DNA from: Leucocoprinus leucothites
Lineage: Eukaryota; Basidiomycota; Agaricomycetes; Agaricales; Agaricaceae
Direction of reading: 5' to 3'
DNA: 64,000 nt
NCBI GenBank assembly: GCA_013368445.1
Contig: JAACJO010000003.1
Span: forward strand, 2,914,001 to 2,978,000
In this document: one piece after another, positions 46,707-56,826 of the stretch
Layout: the number at the start of each line of letters is the position of its first letter
Position numbering within the stretch: position 1 is the first letter of the stretch
Program-made: the position numbers and the translations under genes
The notes under the pieces: generated by a model
The model's database searches: none
What the model was told of the DNA's origin: nothing
Seen by the model: only the letters and a program-made list of their open reading frames with translations

Positions 46707-48130
46707 TCAACTTCCCTCTGGTCTTGCGTTTTTTAGAAGGGGGCTCCTATTTCCCGGAAGTGAGTCTCTGTAATACCCCCGATATGAAATATTACTGACT
46801 ATGACCGTTACTTCTTCGTCATCAGAAATAGAAATAATGTTATCATTAGCCTGATACGCAATGTTAGCGAGTGAAGCTGACACTATCTGAAATTATACTC
46901 ACTTGAACACTTGGGATTTGCGTGCCCGCAATCTCGTCTGTGACCGTCGATACCTGGGTTTTATCAGCATCCCCAGTAACAACTTGGAACGTGTAACCCA
47001 CTTTAGCCCTTCCTTTTTCGCTCTGGGAAGTGGCATTATTGACGGCCTTAACCAAGGTAAGTTGTCTAGCAGGTCCTTAGAAGTGGGGACTTACCGGAAC
47101 TTGTTCTTTTGTAGTTGCAGTTTCGCTGGTGTTGTTCGTGACCTTGACCCGAGTGAGCTGTCTATCCAGCCTCTCAAGGTGGGGACTCACCGCAACTTGC
47201 TCTTTTGTAGCTGCAGTTTCGCTGGTGTTGTTCGTAACCTTGACCTGAGTGAGTTGTCTATCCAGCTTCTCGAGGTGGGGACTCACCGGAACTTGGTCCT
47301 TTGTAGCTGCAGTTTTGCTGCTGCCGTTTGTGACCTTGGCCTGGGTCAGTCGTCTAGCCAGTCTCTTGAGGTGGGGACTCACCGGAACCTGCTCCTTTGC
47401 AGCTGTAGTTTCGCTGGTGTTGTTTGTGGCCTTGACTCAGGTGAGCCGTTGGACTGTACTGGAATTTATGGAATTTACCTGAGATTCCTTTGTATCGTCC
47501 TCAGCTTCCGGATACATTTTAATGTTTACCGTGCCAATCGAAATCAAGGGTGCATTATACTTGCGTTTAGTACCCAGATTGAAGGTCATGGATTCTGAAT
47601 CATAACCAGATTCACCGTCAACAGACGATGGGACAGGGGATGAAGTGGGCGGTCCGGGCTCGGTCGATGGAGTGCATGTGGGTGCAAGACCAATTCCCAT
47701 TGCTGTGGCGGTCTTCTGGATTTCATCTATGAACTTATTGATGTCAGGGCAATCCTCCATGTTGATACCGTGTCTTTTGATGATCCAGTACAGGGGGGCT
47801 GGATGACCAGTTGAAAACCAAGCTCGAGAATGGACAACGGCGAATCCACGTATAGCTGGATCATAAATGTCATAGGTAACTTCGGGATACTTGGTCGCCT
47901 CCGAAGCTCAGGGTTCATCCACAAGCTGAACATGCCGTGGAGTGTAGGGAAGTCGTAGAAAGTTTTTTTGCCAGGCTATTATAATAGTGAGTTCAGGCTT
48001 TCCGAGGACTTGAAAATCGACTCACCTTGAGATAAGCTACGATGTTTACCCATTTCATATATTCAGGAGGAGGGGTGGTGCTAGGGGATGTAGTTTTTCC
48101 AGGGAGAGGGTCGGCCGCAGGAGAGGTCAT
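46707..48130 (-). CDS. Unknown-family paralogue 5 with 96-base repeat array
   Basis: Start 48130: MTSPAADPLPGKTTSPS, then EYMKWVNIVAYLK and the conserved phase-0 intron. The next exon gives FPTLHGMFSLWMNPELRR, and after an apparent one-base frame change KYPEVTYDIYDPAIRGFAVV, PLYWIIKRHGINMEDCPDIN and KFIDEIQ. A Ser/Pro linker and TVNIKMYPEAEDDTKESQ lead into the tandem array at 47055-47440. After it come FQVVTGDADKTQVSTVTDEI and a tail with NIISISDDEEVTVIVSN, another SIM-like segment, stop at 46707. The frame change near 47905 means this member may be a pseudogene or that I have missed an intron. Confidence 0.45.
47055..47440. repeat. 96-base tandem repeat inside paralogue 5
   Basis: GTGGGGAC recurs at 47083, 47179, 47275 and 47371: an exact 96-base period. 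On the minus strand each unit encodes VKVTNNTSETAATKEQVP (18 residues), followed by 42 bases that begin GTGAGTCCCC and mostly end CAG, i.e. an intron-like spacer. The spacer is also open in frame (VSPHLEKLDRQLTQ). The array can therefore be read either as mini-exons of 54 bases separated by 42-base introns or as a 32-residue protein repeat. Two or three of the expected acceptors lack AG. Confidence 0.8.
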
Positions 48131-48555
48131 TGGTTGACAACAGAAGAAGAGGGGCTGCTATTGGGTGGAGAAAGAGATTTGGGGTGAATTGACGAACTTG
48201 GGGGATTTTTGTCCAGGGTAATGATTTAAAGCTAGATTTCCTCTTGGACCTCTTGTACGCACTTGGAGCCGCCTTCCTATTTCGAAAAGTGGAAATTCCG
48301 CAGGGTTCGGCTACTGAGGAAGTATTAAGTTTGATTACCAATTTTGCTTGTGTGAATGTGGACACCTCAGAGATCCAGCTCCAACGAGATCCCATTTCAA
48401 TCGCTCAAAGCGTGTACTGATCATTATGTATCCTCATCCAGCTTTGTCATTATGATTGATGTTGTATGCTCGATGGTTTCTTCTTCCCCCCAAGCCTCAA
48501 GGGTAATCTGATATAAGGTGACGGCTCGACATCTGTCTGTCGCTAGTACCCACCC

Positions 48556-49398
48556 ATGCCCCGAGTCTCTCGTCACCAAGCTCATCCCGCCACTGAGGCT
48601 CGATCTGAGCTGGAAAGGAACGAATTTGCCATCTGGCAATGCGTTCGTCGACTCTCTCCCAGGAGGCCTGCTCCCTACTGCCGACATTCTGTACCAAAGC
48701 TCTGCACTTCAAAAAGAAGCAAAGCAGGTCAGGCTATGGTGAACCTAGGCAGATGGTATACCTATGTGAGTGTATTCTTACTGTTTCATAAGTTCATTTG
48801 AGCAAGTATGAGCAGTGTGGATATTGTGGTGGATTTCGATGGCTTTCCAGGCGTCTCAATGTCAATACTCTGTTGCTCCAAGACGAGGAGCTATGCACGC
48901 TTATTGCTATCCGTGAATCCTTGCGATTGACTAACGCTAATGTTACTCAATTGACCCCTTCCTCGACCCCTCCCTCGTCTCCGACAATGACAATTTCGCC
49001 TTCCGGATTCACTCCGCCGTCTTCTCCGATGACCCCAACACCCCAGCGTTCACCCAATATCACACTCTTTTTCTGGACAGAGGTTTGCCAACTAGTGGCT
49101 TCAGCGCACTGCTATTTTTAATATTATTTTGCAGAATTTCATGTTTCCGAAGTCAATTGGCATACCGCGCACAAGTGGAGGAGCCTTTCGCCTTGGCGAT
49201 CACAAGCTCACACTAGGTTTATTAGACATCGAGCAAGGTGATACCTATGAGCTTTTAGACATACGAACTCACGACTGGAATACTGTTGGCTGGGAGCAGC
49301 CCATATTCCCTGGCTCTGAGAGAGAGCTTTACCTCAGACGCCAGGGCGTTACTTGCCAGCCTAGTCTATCTGATGTTCTCATTGCCCACATGTTCTGA
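48556..49398 (+). CDS. Unknown-family paralogue 6 with extra Cys-rich N-terminus
   Basis: About 245 residues in three exons. Exon 1 runs from MPRVSRHQAHPATEARSELE to GRWYTY. After a 41-base intron, YEQCGYCGGFRWLSRRLNVN and a Ser/Thr/Pro linker lead to NITLFFWTE, the family's hydrophobic strand, and its phase-0 intron. The last exon reads NFMFPKSIGIPRTSGGAFRL, LLDIEQGDTYELLDIRTHDW and GSERELYLRRQGVTCQPSLS, stop at 49396. Against paralogue 3 the Y-x-x-x-D-I-R and L-x-x-R-R positions agree. It is the most divergent member and the only one with a cysteine-bearing extension. Confidence 0.5.
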
Positions 49399-50631
49399 TT
49401 TCCGTGCTTTATTCCCGATTCCGCCCCGCCCCCCATTTGCGTAGTACAGACTCTCCTACAGCCTTTTAATATCTTATTGAGTATTCCATGTTTCGTTTCG
49501 TCTCTTCCCATCCGCTCTCGCATCATTTCTTTACATAGTAACCTTGTCCAGAGCCTGTATCCCGGTATTCGGCTACCGGTTAGGAAAGCTGATCGAGTAC
49601 CTACTATTTTGAAATCTATTCTATCTTACCGTTTCCAGAATGCTTGTGGATCCAGTATTGACTATCGCGTTTCTGGGAGTGATTATGGATCGAAATAAAA
49701 AAACCCTGCAGACATGGAATAGGAACAATTTCGCAGCTGCCGATCGTAAGCCTAGATCTATTCCCTATTACTGTATATACAAGAGGCCGTTCAAAGTTTC
49801 CCGCTGCAACTTGAGTATATAGCCATACCTTTGGCTCAGGGTTTGCGGTACAAGTTGGAGCATATCGAGATTTATTCTGACGTTGGACTACAAATTTCAG
49901 GAGTCGTCTCCTCACGGTTCTTACCTCACCATGCTATCTGGTTCATCCCGTCAATAACTCATAACCCCTTCTGGCTGTACAGGATTGGGCATGACCATTG
50001 GAGGTTTTAGTGCTGGTATGTGATCTACATGGAACGAACGTAACACTCAAGTTCAGCGAACGTTTTCTGCATACCACCGCCGTTAATTACGAAGTGACCT
50101 GCTTGACTACGGCTTTCACTGCTTTCCACATTGCTAACTGGATATAGGAACATCTTTGTATTCCGTATTCCCCCAGTTGCCAGCTCATGGACCCTTATCT
50201 ACGTAAATTTCTCACCTAGAGGAGTATATTTTCATCGGGCGTGATTCCGAAACGCTGCATTTTAGTTGTAGTACATCCTCTTGGAAATGTTTTACTCTAA
50301 CCCAGTGTTTTTCTGACTTCCTGTTCGAGTTACCTTCATCGCGTAGCCTTTCTATATACTGGATCTGATCTACAATCTTTTTTGTCTCCATGAGTGTTGC
50401 CGTGATATTCGCGGCCCTGTAAAATTTACAGGAGTAACCTGAGATGAACGCGCACCCGGTCCTTTGCAAATCGTTGACAAACAACCGATCTATCTGGCAA
50501 ATAATCAAGCAAGGTACTCAAGATCTATTATCGGAGTTCGGATATCGTCCGGGGCCGAGTGAGTGACAGATATACCAGACCTCTGTGTAGCTGGCAGGTT
50601 TTCATCCCTCTCTTCCCCGCCAATCATACTC
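49399..50631. other. Non-coding stretch
   Basis: 1.2 kb without a recognisable gene. A minus-strand frame near 50212-50390 (ETKKIVDQIQYIERLRDEGN) looks helical but lacks a convincing start. The final part before 50632 should hold the promoter of the next gene. Confidence 0.35.
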
Positions 50632-53260
50632 ATGCCCCTCACCGATGCACAGATCAAGTTTCTTGAAGATGGAGGCTATAAGGAGCGTGCCAAAGCGGCG
50701 CGTGAATTGGCCGAGAAAAATGGAACATTCAATATGAGGAATTGGGCCAAGACAAAAGTTATCCCTCTCTTCATCGTAAAGTTCCCGAACACAGATAAGG
50801 AGATACAGGAGGTGAGTATTCGCTACCACCAAATCTACCATATCCACATCCAGCTCTTTTTTAGAAAGTTCACAATTGGTTCAAGAATAACTGCAAACGT
50901 TCTATGCCCATATCAAGATTCTATCGCTCCGAAAGGGCTCATGCGTCTTCACTTAGCCCCGAAAATGCTCCTGAGCATGATGACGGGGCCAGCAGCAATG
51001 ATGACGTGGCTACCCCTCCATCTCATCGCTTGCGTGGTTTGAGGGAGATGGTCGCAGAGGAGTATAAAACGACTATTCTCAGCCGTATTCATGGATCAAA
51101 CAATGCAAAGCTTCGGAGGCAAGAATTCATCGGAAAGTGGAATGCAGAACTTACGCGTTTTATTTCTGAACTGCCCAAGGACACAATACAATACTACGAA
51201 GCGGCAGCTGAACGGTTACGAGACCAAAGCAAAACCACGCAAACTAAGGAAGATATTCTAATGTACTTATCCGTGAGCTTTTATATCGTCGCTCTCTGAT
51301 CCTTTTGCGCAGGTGGCAAAAGCACCTTCCTGTGAAGGCAGGCTTAGATCTTCACAAGCTGTTGGGGTGGGGCCGCCGTCAGTATGGCGATGGGCTCTTC
51401 TTCGTAGCTACTGCTTACCGTGAACCTTCCAACAAGGTCTTCATCAAGAAGTATGTTATTCATGGCCCCCGCGAGTCGCTGTACTGAATTGAGCCATGTT
51501 TGCACCTTAGATGGTTGATTTCAAATGTTCCACAAGACATCGAATCCGACTCCTTCATGGACGCCTATGATGAGCATATCAGTGATCATTTCCGATCGCT
51601 TGCCGATAATTGGCTGCCACGTAAGTCATTGAGCTCATTTTATTCAGTTGTGTCCTCATTTTCACCAAAAGGTCATAATAAAGGAGTAGCCCCGCTCCTC
51701 ACTCAATCTTTAAGTGGAAAACACATCATTCGCCCCTTTGATGTTGATTCAGTTACGAGAAACGAGATGAAGGAAGTGGTATCATCTTACCTAACAAAAC
51801 TTTGGGGTTCAACGGTTTTTGTCTTCCCTGTGAATACCTCATACTAAAACTTGACTGCAGAAGTATCGGGTCGGTCTGGGACCTTACCCTGGTCATCACT
51901 GGAAGATCCTACTATTTGGAAATCCTATCTCCTTGACATTGCTCCACTTGCAAACCACACTAACATCAACCCGGCCACTATGCCAGGCGAAAGTATCATT
52001 GCTCTTGCGGAGGCTTTGTCCAAAAGTCCGGGCATTATTGACTTTGGTCGAACTTCGTAAGTAGACTATTTCTTCGCCGTGTTTGTTTTTACTATATGAA
52101 ATAGGACCTTGAATACAACTCACTCGAGTCCCCCTCAAGAAGGATCAAGCCCCCATCCAGCCAATCCCACTAACGATGACCCGTTCCGTTCCAGCCCATT
52201 ACGTCAAGTATCTCCGTCAACACTCAGTACTCCCAGTCGCGATTACAATCTGGCTGATCCCCCAATAACCCCGTCATCGCCTCGGATGCTCCCCAGAGGC
52301 ACAAATTCTGCTCATTCCCCCAGCCAGACTCCCACACATCGGGGCTCGCCCCCTCCGAGTCCCCAGGATCCATCTCTGACAGGGTCGAATAGCAGCGTCA
52401 CCAGCGTATGTTTATTTTCAGCCGTCACGATCACCGAGTATTATATAACCATATACCAGACCACTACGAAAAGATCTTACAGCAGTCCAGCCTTGAGTCC
52501 ATTTGCTTCCACGGCTGCAAGTAGCAAGGGGCAGACTCCTCAGGCGACACCTTTGCGCCAACAATCGGACAGGCCTATGAGCATTGATGTAAGTCGCGCA
52601 CTTTATTATCTGGGAGATTGATCTAAAAGCAAATATAAAACGATTTCCCACAGAATCAATATGAACGAGAAGATCCAATGGTTACACTTGGCAAGGACCA
52701 AACCGATTTGTTCGGGAGTCAGCAGGTCACAGTTGATCCTCAACCGGCCTCCTCTGATCATCAATGTTCCTCTAACTCCGACACGTCTCCTCAAGGTAAA
52801 GTAGTAATCACGTTGCCTTGCCCCCATCATAGAACTAATCATGTTATTTTCCGTATCTATCTGCAGCCTCCAGCCCGATTGAATCCGAGGACAAGGGCGT
52901 TGAAGCCTCAAACCAACTGGCGAAGATAGAGAAGCAACATATCGCCAATGCCTCGAAGCCAGATCTCGCCATCTCCCGCACTGCCACTCAGACCGCACAA
53001 GGCAGAAAGAAAGGAAAGAAGGCATCTGCAGTTCCTATTCGTGCCCAGCCCAAGCGCACAACGAAGGAACCCAAACTCCCTGCTCCTCTGACTGCCAAGA
53101 AGAAAGATACCACCAAACGGTATGTTGTACCTGCACTTGAAATCATCATGCTAAGACCTACAATAGGAAGCCCGGTTATATCTGGGTTCCCGTCGATGAA
53201 GATACAGAGAACTCGGAAGAGCCTCCTGCAAGGCGTAGGAGGTTGAATCGTACAATGTAG
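50632..53260 (+). CDS. Element-linked protein with WFKNN motif and basic C-terminus
   Basis: About 680 residues over about ten exons, all joined in frame. Start MPLTDAQIKFLEDGGYKERA; the N-terminal module runs to KVHNWFKNNCKR, whose W-F-x-N pattern resembles the recognition helix of homeodomain-like folds (inference). It continues with KWNAELTRFISELPKDTIQY, LPVKAGLDLHKLLGWGRRQY, LISNVPQDIESDSFMDAYDE and HIIRPFDVDSVTRNEMKEVV, then long Ser/Pro-rich disordered linkers (HSPSQTPTHRGSPPPSPQDP) and a basic end: GRKKGKKAS, then KPGYIWVPVDEDTENSEEPP and ARRRRLNRTM, stop 53258-53260. Likely nuclear and DNA-associated. I do not recognise a named family. It is the last gene before the right inverted repeat. 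Confidence 0.6.
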
Positions 53261-53720
53261 ATCCACTTTGTCCCCGCACTTTCACAAGTCTCTAGTAGCT
53301 AAATCACCGGTGATTCTGGATTTGAACGTGACGTTTTCTGCTGCTCTGTCGTGTCATGTATATTTATTAAGAATCTAGATTACACTTGAATTTATTTCTC
53401 ACAGGTGACTATCCAGAGAGTAATGACCGCGACATCTTTCTAGAATGTACACTCAGTGTTTGTAAGGGAAATTTTTCCTCTCGCTATCCAGTAGTATTAT
53501 CCCCTCCACCCATCCCCGTTCGCCTACTGGTAAATCACATTTCTGTCGAAGAACCTGGATTGTCCGAGTATCCAGATTTCCCATCATCCGGATTGTAGTA
53601 AAATCAATGAGCCAAATACAACAACTACCTTCATCCAGATTTTTCCATGTCAACGAGCTCAATATGCTTACTAGTGAGCTCAGTATTGCCACTACCAGCT
53701 GTCTTTAATCTGGATTCCTA
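53261..53720. promoter_or_regulatory. Right subterminal region with repeated ATCCRGAT motifs
   Basis: Between the last gene and the right inverted repeat, copies of ATCCAGAT/ATCCGGAT or their reverse complements occur near 53555, 53571, 53585, 53633 and 53709. Similar motifs lie inside the repeat itself. Such clusters near transposon ends commonly are transposase-binding sites; here that is inference. GAGCTCA/GAGCTCG motifs recur near 53652, 53676 and 53728. Confidence 0.45.
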
Positions 53721-53839
53721 TGTCAACGAGCTCGGGGCGCGCCGCTTCTCACTTCTCATCCAGATGTGATCCGGATGAAATCTAGATTTTAGACAATCCA
53801 CCGGGAAGACTCTTCCCATTGGCGGATTAATCCGGCTTG
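53721..53839. repeat. Right terminal inverted repeat (119 bases)
   Basis: Reverse complement of 26447-26565. Contains ATCCAGATGTGATCCGGAT, AAATCTAGATTTT, the perfect 15-base palindrome GGGAAGACTCTTCCC and GGATTAATCC, and ends ...CCGGCTTG. The very next bases (CTGAAGTCCCCGATTCTGG) are NLR coding sequence, so the repeat border coincides with the break in that gene. Confidence 0.8.
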
Positions 53840-55503
53840 CTGAAGTCCCCGATTCTGGATGGACTGGACGAATGCGACGGCATTGAAGCACAGTGCGACC
53901 TTGTTGAAATGATTTGTGCGGTCATGATTTCAAAAGATCTTCCACTGCTGTGGGTCGTTGTTGGTCGCCCCGAGCCGCACCTCATGCACATGTTCTCGAG
54001 GGTCGATTTCCCCGTCATTTGTGAAAAACATCAACTTCTCATTGACAGTGATACCCGAGAGGACGTTCGGCTCTATCTACGCGATGGGTTTGATGAGATT
54101 GGGGCGAAGTTCTTGGGTGTCCAGGGTGGATTGTGGCCCTCCGCTGAAGATTTTGAGAAGGTTTTGAAGATCGCGGATGGCCTGTTTGCCCTAGCGAGTG
54201 CAATGATGAATTATGTTGGGGATGTCACATACGCAAACCCCGCAAAGCGCCTTCGTGACTTGATGGCCTTTATGGAGCCTGCAGACCATCTTGCTATCGA
54301 CAATCCCCTTGCAACGCTCGATCTCCTCTATTCCCGTATCCTGGCAGGAATCCCACCCACGCTTGTGCCGATAGCGAAGCTACTCCTGTTTCATATCCGG
54401 AATCGTCCTATGTCAGCGACCGTTCAAGATCTCGCCAATTTCTTGCGCATAGACCAGGCTACGTTTTATGCGACACTGCGTCCATTACATTCGATACTTG
54501 CGATTCCGCCATTCAGGAAGCTAGTATAAAAGGGATCACAGTGTATCATGCGTCGTTTTATGATTATCTGAATAGCTCCGAACGCTCTGGCAGGTTCTAT
54601 ATTCAGGCCGACGATATCTCTGTAGATCACCTCAAGATTGTGTTATTCTGGTGCCAGAATATCTGGAAAGCTCACGCTTCTGATGGTATGTCTCTTGATT
54701 CCTTTTCAGTGAAGTTCTTTATATCCTCATGAGCATTATTGCCCTAATCACTAGATATATTTAAGTGGGCTCCAGGTTCACCTGAAACCTCTATTATCCC
54801 ACAATTGATATGGCCATCGGCTGAACGTTCCGAGCGTGTTACCACTGGGATAGACACCATCACTCACCTGTGGAGTTTTCAACTGTGGGCAATGACATCT
54901 ACTGTTCCTCCGGAGCTAGCTCTCGACCTTCTTTCTCTCATCGATAACTTCGACTTCCGATACATGCCATTGGAGCGCCCAAGGCCATACCACTTCCTAA
55001 ATTGTGTGAACTGGTTGTTTACAACACAACGACAGGTAAGCCGTTTGACTTGTAGTTCAAATGTATGATGGAGCTGACGATTTTTTTTTTTTTTTTTTTC
55101 GCCACCGTTAGTCAAGCCCTCGGACTCCCGTTCTGCGTGCGCATCCTCTCCATAACTTGGATCAGACGCTCTTGGATTCCCTGGCCGGCAAGTTGAAGCC
55201 TGGATTTGTCATGAAGCCCATGGTTTTTCCGGTTCGTTCGTCAAAGGTGAGTCTTCAATGTTCTATGCTCAAAGTTTCCTCACCCTGCGCCAGAATAATA
55301 TACTCCCATGGTGGTATTTTTTCCTCGGACGCGAAAACCAGACATGTCTCTTCTTCACTGATCAGGGGTGTAGCTTTTTAGGGAGGTGTCGCTTGAGCTG
55401 TGAGGCTCGATCCGGACAGGGCAGTTTTACTGTTGACGACTGCGTGATTCACATCCCTGAGTTTGATGAACGGGATCAGTACCTTCTTTATCATGACAGC
55501 TGA
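53840..55503 (+). pseudogene. NACHT-domain NLR fragment, 5' half missing
   Basis: Fungal NLR-type P-loop ATPase remnant. It opens directly at Walker B (ILDGLDECDG); the P-loop and all upstream domains are absent. It continues with PLLWVVVGRPEPHLMHMFSR, RLYLRDGFDEIGAKF, ADGLFALASAMMNYVGDV, PLATLDLLYSRILAGIPPTL, LLLFHIRNRPMSATVQDLAN and LRPLHSILAIP. Near 54510 the frame shifts by one base into EASIKGITVYHASFYDYLNS, a typical post-NACHT motif, then two or three further exons ending HIPEFDERDQYLLYHDS, stop 55501-55503. No effector or repeat domain. A run of T (about 55081-55100) lies in an intron. Such genes act in non-self recognition in fungi; this one cannot bind nucleotide. Confidence 0.75.
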
Positions 55504-55993
55504 TACTTGTTATACACTATACCTTGCACTTGAATGCCTGCCTTCTTGATGTTGAAGGGACTCGATGCTGGGCGAACACAGTGGTATTGGAGGGCAAACG
55601 AGAGAGGTACAGGAATGTAGACTGCAAGATTATATACCATAGAAACAATAGAATATTTTTAAACTCACAATAAAGCACGAGGATAATCCTCGTGAGCTCC
55701 CTGAAAATTTGCTTAGGGTACCATATATTCGTTCTTGGGAATAGATGTCAATATCATGGCTAGTTTGTTGTAGTCCAACAACTGGCAAAGTGATGAAGTC
55801 ATAGCTCACTACGCCGCACCTCTACTTGGAAGTTTATTTGTCTTTGTTTACTAGCCCCGGCGCTGCCCTCGTGTGTGACTTGTCCTTGAATTATACACTC
55901 CACTCCACTCCCTTTAAACAACCCACAGCTTGCGCAGCTCTGACTTTAACGTTTACTTTCACCCTCACGAAGAGGACCTGATTCTCGTGGAAA
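55504..55993. promoter_or_regulatory. Intergenic region upstream of CFEM gene
   Basis: No gene. The last 100 bases before 55994 are pyrimidine-rich (CACTCCACTCCC, TTTCACCCTCACG), a common fungal core-promoter pattern. Confidence 0.35.
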
Positions 55994-56826
55994 ATGTACA
56001 TTTCAATGAACACAATAATCACAATCACACTTCTCTCTCTGGCGTCTAATGTTCTGGCACAATCGGCAATCCCACCGTCAACGTTCCCCGATGCCTCATC
56101 AACACCTACGCCGAGTGCCAGCAGCAGTGGTAGTGGCCAGGTCACTCTTACAGTTACGACAAGCAGCGCTAGTGGGAGTGCAAGTGGGAGTGGGAGTATA
56201 AGCGCAAGTGGGAGTGCTAGTACGAATGCGACGAGTACAACGCAGTTCCCCCCGCTGAATACTGTTTCGCCGTGTGGTGCGTTGATTTTTTATCCTTGTT
56301 TCTACCGGAAGAGCTTTATTGATGTGCGTCGGTTGTCCATTTTCATGTGTAGTATCAAATTGTCTCGCGACCTCAATCTCAACCGTTGGCTGTGCGAGTG
56401 TAGTCGATGTGAACTGTTTCTGCTCCATGTACGTTCATCTACCTCATTCAACATTTCTGTCTCAAGCTCACATTTATCTTTCCCACTCATAGCGACCGCT
56501 TCCCACTCACCTACATGAACTGTCTAATTGGTTCCTGCCCCAACGACTCCCTTACTTCTGCCGAATCGCTTGCAAATCAGTTCTGTCAACTCTCAAACGC
56601 AACAACATCGCTTTCGTTCCAGCCAGTTCCACAGACCAGTGCTAGTATGAGCAGTCCTGCTACAACGACTGTTACCGTCGCTCCTGGGGGTGCTACAAGT
56701 CCGACAGGAACGAATGCTGCTCTGGCTATGAGTGTGGGAGGATGGGGAGCGTTAGTTGGAACGCAGGGGCTGGTTGGTAGTATCGCGGTTTTATTGAGCG
56801 TTTTGCTTGGGGCCGTTGTCGTTTGA
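55994..56826 (+). CDS. CFEM-domain cell-surface protein, probable GPI anchor
   Basis: About 230 residues; exons 55994-56276, 56353-56428 and 56493-56826. A signal peptide (MNTIITITLLSLASNVLAQ, with an alternative ATG four codons upstream) is followed by a Ser/Gly/Thr-rich spacer. The CFEM domain then spans two introns: SPCVSNCLATSISTVGCASV, VDVNCFCSM/I, MNCLIGSC and ANQFCQ, eight cysteines in the CFEM order. A second Ser/Thr linker leads to a hydrophobic C-terminus (GLVGSIAVLLSVLLGAVVV) typical of a GPI signal. CFEM proteins bind haem or interact at the fungal surface; the specific role here is unknown. A low-complexity spacer before rather than only after the domain is slightly unusual. Confidence 0.8.

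Larger units (their letters stand above)
26447..53839. mobile_element. Candidate 27.4-kb KDZ element bounded by inverted repeats
   Basis: Two 119-base inverted repeats face each other at 26447-26565 and 53721-53839. Between them lie a KDZ DDE transposase near the left end, a Spt5-like protein, a small basic protein, six members of one unknown gene family, a WFKNN-motif protein, a MITE-like repeat and a tandem array. KDZ elements (Kyakuja-Dileera-Zisupton) are known large fungal DNA transposons whose transposases carry CxC cysteine clusters. Against a single element: I found no target-site duplication, the left flank does not carry the missing part of the NLR truncated at the right end, and inner regions hold other repeats. 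It could instead be nested insertions sharing a terminal repeat family. Confidence 0.5.

Noticed and set aside
49477..49822. Two overlapping plus-strand frames after paralogue 6
   Set aside because: Composition is not protein-like and no splice pair joins them.
26447..53839. A Starship-type element
   Set aside because: No tyrosine-recombinase captain gene was found; the transposase is DDE-type KDZ and the ends are inverted repeats.
26447..53839. A TET/JBP dioxygenase as expected cargo of a KDZ element
   Set aside because: I looked through all frames of the block for the dioxygenase pattern and found no candidate.
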